DNA of 32,611 nt from JALYXS01 sp051003795 (GTDB lineage Bacteria > Acidobacteriota > Terriglobia > Bryobacterales > Bryobacteraceae), in the NCBI GenBank assembly GCA_051003795.1, contig JBPCKZ010000162.1, forward strand, positions 1 to 32,611, read 5' to 3'. The first letter of the stretch is position 1, and each line of letters starts with the position of its first letter. Shown in pieces: positions 1 through 8,001 of this stretch. Under the pieces are notes generated by a model. The model had not been told where the DNA came from and did not search any database. It saw only the letters and a list, made by a program, of their open reading frames with translations. A program made the translations under genes and the position numbers.

Positions 1-408
1 TACAGCCGCGACCATGAAGTCAACGCGATTGGCAAGCGCGGCCCCATCCTGGGTTCGTCCGATCCGGCGTTTCGCGGCGACCATTCGCGCTATAACCCGG
101 AAGAATTGCTGATTGCATCTCTCTCCACGTGCCACATGCTGTGGATGCTGCACCTCTGCGCCGACGCGGGCATCGTGATCACCGAATACAGCGATGCGGC
201 AAGCGGAATCATGGCGCTGCGCCCCGACGGCTCTGGCGAGTTTTCGAGCGTCACGTTGCGGCCCAGGATGAAAATTACAGATCCCGCGCGCATCGAGCAT
301 GCGAAAGCGCTTCATCGCGAAGCGCACCGCATGTGTTTCATTGCGCAGTCGGTAAAATTTCCCGTCGGGCACGATCCCGTCGTGATATCGGAGGAGATGG
401 AGAAATGA
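1..408 (+). CDS. OsmC-family peroxide-handling protein, 5'-truncated
   Basis: The frame is open from the first base of the window, so the start lies outside it; 135 residues are visible. OsmC/Ohr-family proteins reduce organic hydroperoxides with two active-site cysteines. Both are present: one in the STCHMLW motif (visible residue 44) and one in HRMCFIAQ (residue 112), at the usual family positions. The visible N-terminal part contains the GDHSRYNPEELL segment that normally precedes the first cysteine. The general OsmC family is secure, but the exact subfamily (OsmC, Ohr or YhfA-like) is not. The stop codon overlaps the ATG of mscL by four bases (ATGA), so the two genes are probably co-transcribed and translationally coupled. 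Confidence 0.85.
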   Translation, partial: YSRDHEVNAIGKRGPILGSSDPAFRGDHSRYNPEELLIASLSTCHMLWMLHLCADAGIVITEYSDAASGIMALRPDGSGEFSSVTLRPRMKITDPARIEHAKALHREAHRMCFIAQSVKFPVGHDPVVISEEMEK

Positions 409-821
409 AAGGCTTCAGAGAATTTATTTTGCGGGGAAGTGTAGTAGATCTCGCGATCGCGGTGGTAATCGGCGCCGCGTTCGGCGCCATCGTAACGGCG
501 TTCGTCAAGGATCTTTTGACGCCCCTGATCGCGGCGATCGTAGGCAAGCCCGATTTCTCGGCGATCTTCTTCACCATCAACGGCAGCAAGTTTCTGATTG
601 GCGACTTTATCAACGCGCTGATTTCGTTTGCGCTTATCGCCGCAGCCGTCTATTACTTCGTCGTGATACCGGTAGGCGCGCTCATGGCGCGGGCGAAACG
701 CGGCGAAATCCCGGCCGATCCAACGACCAAGAAATGTTCGGAATGTCTGAGCGAGATCCCCCTCGCCGCCCGGCGTTGCGCGTTCTGCGCATCGGAAGTG
801 TCGTCCGCTAGGCTGGCTTAG
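405..821 (+). CDS. mscL: Large-conductance mechanosensitive channel MscL with C-terminal zinc ribbon
   Basis: MscL is a homopentameric inner-membrane channel that opens under membrane tension to release solutes during hypo-osmotic shock. The 138-residue protein starts MKGFREFILRGSVVDLA, a classic MscL N-terminus. TM1 is at about residues 15-45, a periplasmic loop at 48-65, and TM2 at about 68-95. After the GALMARAKRGE amphipathic segment, the tail carries CSEC and CAFC pairs (Cys 111, 114, 125, 128), a likely zinc ribbon where E. coli MscL has its C-terminal helical bundle. The ATG overlaps the upstream stop (ATGA), which fixes the start. Reading this frame further upstream is only the shadow of the OsmC gene. 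The 3' end overlaps a small minus-strand ORF. Confidence 0.93.
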   Translation: MKGFREFILRGSVVDLAIAVVIGAAFGAIVTAFVKDLLTPLIAAIVGKPDFSAIFFTINGSKFLIGDFINALISFALIAAAVYYFVVIPVGALMARAKRGEIPADPTTKKCSECLSEIPLAARRCAFCASEVSSARLA

Positions 822-921
822 CGCTTAATTGCTTGCGAAGCTCCCGAGTCTTTTTGCGGCGAAGGAGCTTCTGTTTCCGTTCGCGGCCGAATCGCGCCTT
901 GTCTCCGTTACGTGATGACAT
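808..921 (-). CDS. 37-residue highly basic small protein (hypothetical)
   Basis: A 38-codon frame starts ATG (921-919) and ends TAG (810-808). The product is extremely rich in Arg and Lys, with segments GDKARFGRERKQKLLRRKK and TRELRKQL, so it should be helical and may bind nucleic acid. A Shine-Dalgarno-like GAGG lies four bases upstream of the ATG, inside the last codons of the type III Res gene. The ATG overlaps the res 3' end, and its stop lies within the convergent 3' end of mscL. It fills an otherwise empty 86-bp gap between convergent genes. I recall similar short basic proteins from acidobacterial genomes but cannot verify this. Function is unknown. If it is not a gene, this gap contains nothing else recognisable. 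Confidence 0.6.
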   Translation of the reverse strand: MSSRNGDKARFGRERKQKLLRRKKTRELRKQLSAKPA

Positions 922-3649
922 GTGGCCTCAAGCGTAGCAGATTAGACTCGCAAGTCGAAGCCACTTTAAATTCCGTGAAGCCGTCGACCAATTGCCTGAA
1001 CGAGAATGGCCTGTATCGCTCGAAACTTTCCTGGTCTACGTAGACAAAATCGTATTCCACGTCCGCATGCGCCCGGTTAATGTCTTCGCACCATTGCCGC
1101 AGGCGCCCCATCTTGAGTGGCACGTCCATGTCTTCCGACCCTTTCGTTTCGACGACGAAAACGCGTTTCTCGGAAAGCTTCACCAGAAAATCCGGGAAGT
1201 AGTTGGAGATATCGCCTTCGGCGTTTACGTAGTCCAGCTTGAAATGCACCGCTAAATAGTTTTTGGCGTAGGAAACCACGTCGTCGCAGCCCTCCAAAAA
1301 GCTCGCAAACCGCAGCTCGAAGCCGCTGTCGCCAATAATCCGATTAAAAACGCTCTTCTTCGGGATAATATAACCTTGGTCTTTGGCCACGAACGGGCGC
1401 GTCTCCCGCAGCTTGATTGTGGCCCGGATTTCGGCGTTGCCTCTCTCTTGAACGGTCAAAGCGTTAATCGCCTTCTTGAAGGTTTCGATGAGCGTCTTGG
1501 TGGCGGCTGGTTCCGATAGGTTGCGAAGGCTGTTGGGGCTTTCCAGTTCCACCGGGCGGTCGAACAAGCCGGCTTGCACGAAGGCTTTGACCTTGCCATG
1601 CAGCACGTCATAGCCGCTTACCAGCCGCAGATCCTTCATCATCGTCCGCGCGAAGTAGCCGATGACGCTCTGGTAATCGGCGATTCCCGCCGTGTCCAGG
1701 ATGGTCACATGCGTCACCTCGCCCGTGGTGGCGTCCTTGAAGACGATCTCCCGCTGTTGTTCCTCGCTGAACTGCCGGTAGTTCACGCGTAAGTGCCCTT
1801 GCCCGCTCACGTCCAGATCGCTCAGGTTCTTGTACTCCCGGTAGACCCGAGGCGTCAGCAGCGGGATTTCAATATCCAGAGCGTCCAGGTCTTTCTTGTC
1901 GTTTTCCTTATCGATCTCCACTACCAAAGGAGTCTTGGGCTGGGTGCCTTCGCCCATCGGTTTGCGCTCCAGCACCACTCCTTCGGCCTGAATACTTTCG
2001 ACGAACTCCATGAAGGCATTCGTGCCGATCACGCTGACGTATTCCTCCACCCCGCCCAAGTACATTTTTCGCAAGCCACGCCCCAGAGTTTGCTCCGGCA
2101 GAATATTACTTTGAGCGGAGTAGGCGCGCAGGCCGACGATCGTCGTGACATTGCGCACGTCCCAGCCCTCTTTCAACACCAGGACGGACACAATGGCTTT
2201 CGCGGGGCTTTCCAGCCCATCGATTGCGTGCGCCTGGCGGCGCAGCCGGTCCAACTCTTCTTTTCTCTTGCCCGACGTCGATTCGGAAATCTCGCCGTTG
2301 CTCTTGGTGTGAATCACCAACACCGCGTCCTTTTCGGCGAACTCCGGATAAGAGGCTCTCAGATTAGCGGCCACGTCGTCGCAATTGCGGGTATCGTCGG
2401 TCATCACGAACAGGATGGCCTTCTTGCCGAGCTTTTCGTGTTCGGCGTAGGCCTTGCGCCACTCGATTACGCCCAGGTGAATATAGTCGGCGTATTTCTC
2501 CGTATACTTGGCGCTTTGCCGTTCCAGCAGCTTGGCGCGGCTCGCGGCATCGGGCAGCACCGGGTGCTTCACCACGTTCTGCGATATTGCCTCCACCAGC
2601 GGATAATCCGCAATGGTCTGCACGAAGATCGCGCCGTTGTTGTGCCGAGGCGTGGCGGTTACGTCTAACTGCAGCGAGAGCGCCGCCCCTTTTTGCAGCA
2701 GCCGGTTGTGAATGTCCGCGATGGATTTGAACCACGCCATGCGCGGGTCGTGAATATGGTGCGCCTCGTCGTTCAACACCGCCAACTCGTCGATGTCGCG
2801 CACGATCATGCCTAAATCCACTTTGGAATCGGTGGTCGCGCCGCAGGGCCGCTTCCCCAAAAAGTAATCCATCGTATTCTCGTCGTCGGGGGACGCGGGA
2901 ATATCCTCGCCCGCATAGACGCGATGGATATTCGTCAGGAAAATGTTCCCGGTGCGCCGTGTAACCCGTACATCGTCTTGCACGTGCAGCGTCAGTTGAA
3001 AATCTTCGCGCCAATTATGCCCTTCGAAGCCGTTGCCGGGCAACACCGGGTCGTCTTTCAAGAATATGCGCAGACCTTGAAAATCTTTGTAAATGCGGTC
3101 CAGCACGATGATGTTGGGGGCGATCACCAGAAAGTTGCGCGCCAACCCCGACTCCGGCTCATAGAGTTTGTGGAAGAAACTCCAGGCCAACGCCAGGCTT
3201 AGGACTTTGGTCTTGCCGGAGCCGGTCGCCATTTTCACCACGAACCGCCTCCAAGTCTCGTCAAACATTCCCGCCGATACCGCGCCGCTGCTGTCAAAGC
3301 GCATCAAGTCGTACCTATCCCGGACGTCCACGACATCGTAAAGATAAACGATCGTCTCCAGCGCCTCGCGCTGCGCAAAGTAATACTGGAAATCGGCTAG
3401 CACGCCGTCTCCCTGAGGCAAAGCGTGCGAGGTGTTGAACCACCACGTAAGCAGGCTCTTGCTGGTGCTTGCCGCGCCCGCATAGCCGCCGTCCCGCCAC
3501 TGCTTTACGTTGCGCCGGAGTTGCGAAACCAGCGGCGGCATCAATTTATCGGATGTCGATTCCCGCAGAGCTTCGTCCGCCGGGAACCAGCGAATGTCCG
3601 GATCGAGTATGGAGTAAGGAGATTCGGGGAAATTCGGATGGAGCGCCAT
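908..3649 (-). CDS. Type III restriction enzyme, Res subunit (SF2 helicase-nuclease)
   Basis: This 913-residue protein has the layout of a type III Res subunit. An N-terminal SF2 helicase core has Walker A ATGSGKT at residues 141-147 and a DEAH box at 294-297 (VLNDEAHHIHD). A second RecA-like lobe has the SVLVLKEGWDVRNV and EQTLGRGLRKM motifs. A C-terminal PD-(D/E)xK nuclease site shows FPDF around 818-821 and VETKG at 833-837. In the holoenzyme it uses ATP to communicate between two inversely oriented recognition sites and cleaves DNA beside one of them. Its ATG follows the hepT stop without a gap (TAAATG), so it is coupled to the toxin-antitoxin pair and to mod further upstream. No internal stop or frameshift was seen, and the domain motifs look intact. 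Confidence 0.93.
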   Translation of the reverse strand: MALHPNFPESPYSILDPDIRWFPADEALRESTSDKLMPPLVSQLRRNVKQWRDGGYAGAASTSKSLLTWWFNTSHALPQGDGVLADFQYYFAQREALETIVYLYDVVDVRDRYDLMRFDSSGAVSAGMFDETWRRFVVKMATGSGKTKVLSLALAWSFFHKLYEPESGLARNFLVIAPNIIVLDRIYKDFQGLRIFLKDDPVLPGNGFEGHNWREDFQLTLHVQDDVRVTRRTGNIFLTNIHRVYAGEDIPASPDDENTMDYFLGKRPCGATTDSKVDLGMIVRDIDELAVLNDEAHHIHDPRMAWFKSIADIHNRLLQKGAALSLQLDVTATPRHNNGAIFVQTIADYPLVEAISQNVVKHPVLPDAASRAKLLERQSAKYTEKYADYIHLGVIEWRKAYAEHEKLGKKAILFVMTDDTRNCDDVAANLRASYPEFAEKDAVLVIHTKSNGEISESTSGKRKEELDRLRRQAHAIDGLESPAKAIVSVLVLKEGWDVRNVTTIVGLRAYSAQSNILPEQTLGRGLRKMYLGGVEEYVSVIGTNAFMEFVESIQAEGVVLERKPMGEGTQPKTPLVVEIDKENDKKDLDALDIEIPLLTPRVYREYKNLSDLDVSGQGHLRVNYRQFSEEQQREIVFKDATTGEVTHVTILDTAGIADYQSVIGYFARTMMKDLRLVSGYDVLHGKVKAFVQAGLFDRPVELESPNSLRNLSEPAATKTLIETFKKAINALTVQERGNAEIRATIKLRETRPFVAKDQGYIIPKKSVFNRIIGDSGFELRFASFLEGCDDVVSYAKNYLAVHFKLDYVNAEGDISNYFPDFLVKLSEKRVFVVETKGSEDMDVPLKMGRLRQWCEDINRAHADVEYDFVYVDQESFERYRPFSFRQLVDGFTEFKVASTCESNLLRLRPHVIT

Positions 3650-4021
3650 TTAGCCCATATCCTCAATCATCTTGCGCACCGTGTTCGTCAGAGCCGGAAT
3701 GTCGGTTTGGCAGATTCCGAATATCGCTTCCGCGTCGACGTCAAAATATCCGTGGGCAATGACGTCCCGAACACCCTTAACACCGGACCATTCGATCTCG
3801 GGATAACGCGCCAATAACTTGCCTTCGGTCGTCCGGTCGATATTCTTAAATGCTTCCCCCACGGCGATGAGCACCATGCAGATTCCATCCAGGCGATCGA
3901 TCCCTTCTTCGTTTCGCGCGAAGTCGGCGGCAGAGCGGATGTGGGAGAAACGCCGCGAAATCCGTTCCAATGCTTCCAGCACGCTTTCCAGTCTTTCCCG
4001 TAACGTAGAAGCGTCAGACAT
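3650..4021 (-). CDS. hepT: HepT-like HEPN RNase toxin
   Basis: The 123-residue all-helical protein carries the HEPN/HepT signature R-x4-H-x-Y: Arg85, His90 and Tyr92 in the segment RDVIAHGYFD. In characterised HepT-MntA pairs, HepT is an RNase toxin, and the neighbouring nucleotidyltransferase neutralises it by adding AMP units to the tyrosine of this motif. I chose the ATG at 4021 because it overlaps the mntA stop by eight bases; an in-frame ATG six codons upstream (4039) is the alternative. The stop TAA directly abuts the res ATG. Both the catalytic residues and the modified tyrosine are present, so the toxin is predicted to be functional. The position between mod and res is unusual and suggests co-regulation with the restriction system. 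Confidence 0.88.
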   Translation of the reverse strand: MSDASTLRERLESVLEALERISRRFSHIRSAADFARNEEGIDRLDGICMVLIAVGEAFKNIDRTTEGKLLARYPEIEWSGVKGVRDVIAHGYFDVDAEAIFGICQTDIPALTNTVRKMIEDMG

Positions 4022-4304
4022 ACCGAACGTCTCGCGCAATGCGCGTCTTCAGACGCCCGTTCATGCCCTCGCGCCAGCGCACCAGGTCTACATGACGGGC
4101 CAGCCGTGCCTCGAGCGCCTGCTTCATCCGCGCCGTTCGAAACAGGTTCGGGTCGTTCGTCTCAAACACGACATCCACATCGCTGTCTTCTTTGGCCTCG
4201 TCCCTTGCAAACGACCCGAATATCCCGATCGCGAGAATGCCGTATTGTTCCGCGCAGTCCCGCTTGAACCCTCGCAGAATCGCCAGAATGTCTTCCCGAT
4301 TCAT
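4014..4304 (-). CDS. mntA: MntA-like minimal nucleotidyltransferase antitoxin
   Basis: This 96-residue minimal nucleotidyltransferase has the family motif GSFARDEA...SDVDVVFE. Gly30-Ser31 form the GS element, and Asp42 and Asp44 are the metal-binding DxD pair. A third acidic residue probably lies in the HVDLV strand near residue 79. MntA antitoxins transfer AMP from ATP to the HepT tyrosine and so silence the RNase. The ATG overlaps the mod stop (ATGA), and the stop overlaps the hepT start. That gives the antitoxin-before-toxin order typical of the family. The protein is full length for its type and shows no lost catalytic residue. Confidence 0.9.
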   Translation of the reverse strand: MNREDILAILRGFKRDCAEQYGILAIGIFGSFARDEAKEDSDVDVVFETNDPNLFRTARMKQALEARLARHVDLVRWREGMNGRLKTRIARDVRYV

Positions 4305-6631
4305 GCCGATTTTCCGCCGGCATCGACCCCAATGCCGACCTCGATGATGGTCATCGTGTCGTTACCGAAAATGTCCACCACCTTGACCGCCAGCTTGCGC
4401 CTCCCCGGCGGGCATTCCCGAAACACGCTGGTCAGTTCCAGCGACCGATCTTGCCTGGTGCGGAACAATTGCCATTCGTTTTCAAATATGTAATCCCCCG
4501 TCCAAACCTCCTCATAAGTCGGCAGATCCAACTGTTCGGGCCGCTCCATGCCCGGCATCTGAATTTGTTTCGCCCTGTCGAGCGGCATGCGGACGATCTC
4601 GCGCTTGCTCTCGAAATTGAAATCCACCGCCCAGTAATCGATCCAATCCGTCCAATGCTGCGTGAGCCTTTCCCTGCTGACGACGCCGTTCTTGTCTTTG
4701 CCGACCTTCACGATTTGGCCCTTCTCGACCACGATCTTGCTGGACTTATCTTTGAGCGACGCTTCGGCGGAGGCGATCGAATCCTGCGAATAAAACACCG
4801 AGAAGTCGGTCAATTCCACCGCGACGCTGTCCTTCTTGACATGCGGCTTGACCTCAATGGCCGCGACGTCGTGAAAGACCACCTGGTTCTTCTCCACGGC
4901 GCGCTTATCGAACACTTCGGCCGGGATGTATTTGGGCGCGATATCGATGCCCTTGGAGCGGGCTTCGTCGAGCACGTTGGGGAACAGTCCCATCTCGAAT
5001 TCAAAGCCGAGAATATCGACGCGCGTGATACGCTTCTGGCGGCATTCGAGGATGACTTCTTCAACGAACAGGCGCGTCACCGGCAGATTCACTGGCCCGA
5101 CCGATACGAGCCGCCCGGCCTTTTTGCCGCTGAACGTGTTGAAGCCGTCGACCTTTTCGGCGCGATAGGCGCGCAGAATCAGGTCGAGAAACGCGGCTTC
5201 CTTTTCCTGCAATTGCTTTTCCTGTTCCTCCTCGCGCAGGTTTGGGTTGACCCCGATATAATGCTGGCGCTCGTACTTGCCCAGGTTCAGGATTTCGAAC
5301 GCGCGATAGTCTTTGCCTTCAGCCTTCAACTGCCGTTGGACACCGATGAGCCGCTTGCGCGTGGTGTGAATAGCGAACTTGCCGAGGTCGCTTACGATCC
5401 ACTTGCGGCCGAGTTTTTCGGCAACGGCGCCGGTTGTGCCAGAGCCGCCGAAGAAATCGGCTATCAGATCGCCTTCGTTGGAGGAGGCTGCGATAACACG
5501 TGCAAGTAGGGCTTCAGGTTTCTGGGTCTGGTAACCGCTCTTCTCGCCAGACCACCCTCGAATCATGCTGATGTCGTCCCACCATGTGCCGAGTTGCACA
5601 CCTTTGCTCTCGTTTAAATACTTCTTCTGCATCGGAACGGTGCCGGGCTTTGTTTGAATGATTAAGCCAGCCTCAATCAGCGACTGCATGCGCTGTTTTG
5701 AGTAGCGCCATGAACGTGTGACGCCCATGACCTCGTAAACAGGATTTCCTTTCGCAGCGCCGCCGGGGCCGAGCATGTTCTCCAACTTGTATTGCCGCCC
5801 GTTCTCATCCTTGTAACGGTAAAAGCCCTTAACGTACTCCTCGCTGAGCGGCATATATTGCGGGTTCCAGATCGCCCTTTCCCCGCGAGTGAAAAAGAGA
5901 ATCGTGTCCTGGACTCGTGAGTAGTGCGTGCTGCCCTGGTTCGCATCGCTCTTAGCGTCAGAACGCTTCCAGGCGATTTCGTTCACGAATCTGTCCCGCC
6001 CGAAGATTTCCTCCATTGCGAGGCGAACGTAGTAATTTACTCGGGAATCCAAATGCACATAAATACTCCCATCCTCCGCCAGTAAATCCCGCATCAAGAT
6101 CAGCCGCTCGTAGATCATCGCGATAAAGGAATCCGCGCCCTTGCCCCAGGTGTCGCGGTAGGCAATCTCTTCCAGAATGTTGGCCTTCTTCGTGAAGGTG
6201 TCGCCGCCGATCTCGATATCCATGCTGAAATCGGCGCCCACGTCGAACGGCGGGTCGATATAGATCAGCTTCAGGCCGCCCTGCTTCTCGATCTCCTCGC
6301 GCAAGGGGCCGTTCTTCAGCGATGAGAGGATCAGCTTGTTGTCGCCCCAGATGAGCTTGTTCGTCCAGCCTTTGAGCTGGCGTCCGCGCTCGTCGAACAG
6401 CGATGTCTGAAGCTTGGCGTCTTCCGGCTTTTCGGCGCGCGGCTCGTCCACCTGTTCGATCACCTGAAAGGGCAGCACGACGTTGCTGACCTCGCTCGTC
6501 TTCCCGTTCCAGACGAGTTCCACCTCGCGCTTGTCCTCGAAGAGCAGAAACCGGAACTTATCGGGCAGCGGCTTATCCGCTTCCAGATAGCGAACTATCT
6601 CTTGGCGCTCCTGGTCGGTTAGCCGAGGCAC
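4301..6631 (-). CDS. Type III DNA methyltransferase, Mod subunit (adenine-specific)
   Basis: The 776-residue Mod subunit should recognise the target sequence and methylate adenine at N6 using S-adenosylmethionine. Motif IV DPPF is at residues 126-129. Motif I, ADFFGGSGTTG, lies later at 391-401, which is the beta-class order. TQKPEALLARVI at 369-380 is motif X. The region between DPPF and FGGSG is the likely target-recognition domain. A GTG start is used (6631-6629); the following sequence, TDQERQEIVRYLEADKPLPD, is a typical N-terminus for this Mod group. The start lies 10 bases after the DUF4337 stop. The 3' end overlaps mntA by four bases. The frame is intact. I saw no simple repeat tract in the gene that would suggest phase variation. 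Confidence 0.93.
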   Translation of the reverse strand: MPRLTDQERQEIVRYLEADKPLPDKFRFLLFEDKREVELVWNGKTSEVSNVVLPFQVIEQVDEPRAEKPEDAKLQTSLFDERGRQLKGWTNKLIWGDNKLILSSLKNGPLREEIEKQGGLKLIYIDPPFDVGADFSMDIEIGGDTFTKKANILEEIAYRDTWGKGADSFIAMIYERLILMRDLLAEDGSIYVHLDSRVNYYVRLAMEEIFGRDRFVNEIAWKRSDAKSDANQGSTHYSRVQDTILFFTRGERAIWNPQYMPLSEEYVKGFYRYKDENGRQYKLENMLGPGGAAKGNPVYEVMGVTRSWRYSKQRMQSLIEAGLIIQTKPGTVPMQKKYLNESKGVQLGTWWDDISMIRGWSGEKSGYQTQKPEALLARVIAASSNEGDLIADFFGGSGTTGAVAEKLGRKWIVSDLGKFAIHTTRKRLIGVQRQLKAEGKDYRAFEILNLGKYERQHYIGVNPNLREEEQEKQLQEKEAAFLDLILRAYRAEKVDGFNTFSGKKAGRLVSVGPVNLPVTRLFVEEVILECRQKRITRVDILGFEFEMGLFPNVLDEARSKGIDIAPKYIPAEVFDKRAVEKNQVVFHDVAAIEVKPHVKKDSVAVELTDFSVFYSQDSIASAEASLKDKSSKIVVEKGQIVKVGKDKNGVVSRERLTQHWTDWIDYWAVDFNFESKREIVRMPLDRAKQIQMPGMERPEQLDLPTYEEVWTGDYIFENEWQLFRTRQDRSLELTSVFRECPPGRRKLAVKVVDIFGNDTMTIIEVGIGVDAGGKSA

Positions 6632-6641
6632 GTCGGCCCAA

Positions 6642-7166
6642 TCACGATAGGAACCCCATCAAAGCCAGGATCGCGCCTCCAACCCCGGCGATCACGCCCA
6701 GAGCGGGAAAAAACTTCTTTTTCGAGATGAAATAGAGCGAGGTCAGCACCAGACCGATTTCGAGCAATCCTTCGCCGATATCGTAAAACAGCGCGCGATG
6801 CTCCACCTTCCCGACTTCGGATTCTTTCGCGCGAGCCTCTTTCTGGATGTCTTCGCTTTCGCGGTTGTAGCGCGCTTTCTCGGAACCGTACCGTTCCAGC
6901 TTTTTGTCGATCTCCGCATTCTTCGGCGCGAGAGTTCCGAGTAGATCTTCCCCCAGCTCGAGGCTGTGGAACTTCATCTTCTTCGATTCGTAAAACGCCC
7001 ACGTGTTATTGACATCCGACTTCAAGAGCACGGCTTCGGTGTGCGAGCGGTGCGACGCGATGGTCACTACCGCCAACAACACCGCGAGGAGCGAGGCAAG
7101 TATGCCAATTTTCCGCCCCAGCGGGTCCGATTCGTGCCCTTCATGATGAATTTCCAGTTCAGCCAT
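6642..7166 (-). CDS. DUF4337-family membrane protein
   Basis: The product (174 residues from the ATG at 7166) has a His/Glu-rich N-terminus (EIHHEGHESDPLGRK) and a first transmembrane helix at about residues 20-40. A charged, probably coiled-coil soluble region covers about 65-120, and two transmembrane helices lie near the C-terminus. This order matches DUF4337 proteins, whose function is unknown. The ATG at 7166 was preferred because translation further upstream is an artefact overlapping the 3' end of the ABC ATPase gene. The gene starts 10 bases after that ATPase stop and ends 10 bases before mod, so it bridges the exporter genes and the restriction locus. It may belong to either; family neighbourhoods would decide. 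Confidence 0.75.
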   Translation of the reverse strand: MAELEIHHEGHESDPLGRKIGILASLLAVLLAVVTIASHRSHTEAVLLKSDVNNTWAFYESKKMKFHSLELGEDLLGTLAPKNAEIDKKLERYGSEKARYNRESEDIQKEARAKESEVGKVEHRALFYDIGEGLLEIGLVLTSLYFISKKKFFPALGVIAGVGGAILALMGFLS

Positions 7167-7176
7167 TCGTCTGTTT

Positions 7177-7875
<699 letters not shown>

Positions 7876-7877
7876 AA

Positions 7878-7997
7878 TTGTGGCGCGGGCATTCGTGCCT
7901 GCCGTGTCCACATTCGTGTGGACACTTGTCTGGAAGTGGCGGAAAACTTGTGTCCGCACGAGTGTGGACACGGCAGGCACGAGTGCCCGCGCCACAA
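7878..7997. repeat. Long imperfect inverted repeat (dispersed palindromic element)
   Basis: Two arms of about 46-47 bp (7878-7924 and 7951-7997) are reverse complements with a few mismatches, around a spacer of about 26 bp. The left arm begins TTGTGGCGCGGGCATTCGTG, and the right arm ends with its complement. Each arm also contains a smaller palindrome around TGTCCACA...TGTGGACA. The element exactly fills the gap between the adaptor stop (8002) and the ATPase start (7875), so it would form a very stable hairpin in the operon mRNA. A second copy of the left arm starts at 32566. It is a REP-like dispersed element by structure; the family name is unknown to me. Confidence 0.9.
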
Positions 7998-8001
7998 CAT
8001 G

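Noticed and set aside
1793..2668. 291-codon open frame on the plus strand, antisense to res
   Set aside because: It lies wholly inside a well-supported gene, is rich in His, Arg and Gln as expected for antisense reading of GC-rich codons, and has no recognisable motif or ribosome-binding site.
4451..5509. 352-codon plus-strand frame antisense to mod
   Set aside because: It is fully inside the Mod gene, and its His/Asp/Phe-rich composition is typical of antisense reading.
7876..7995. 40-residue N-terminal extension of the ABC ATPase, and a plus-strand frame beginning MWRGHSCLPC
   Set aside because: Both are translations of the dispersed palindromic repeat, which recurs elsewhere as non-coding sequence.
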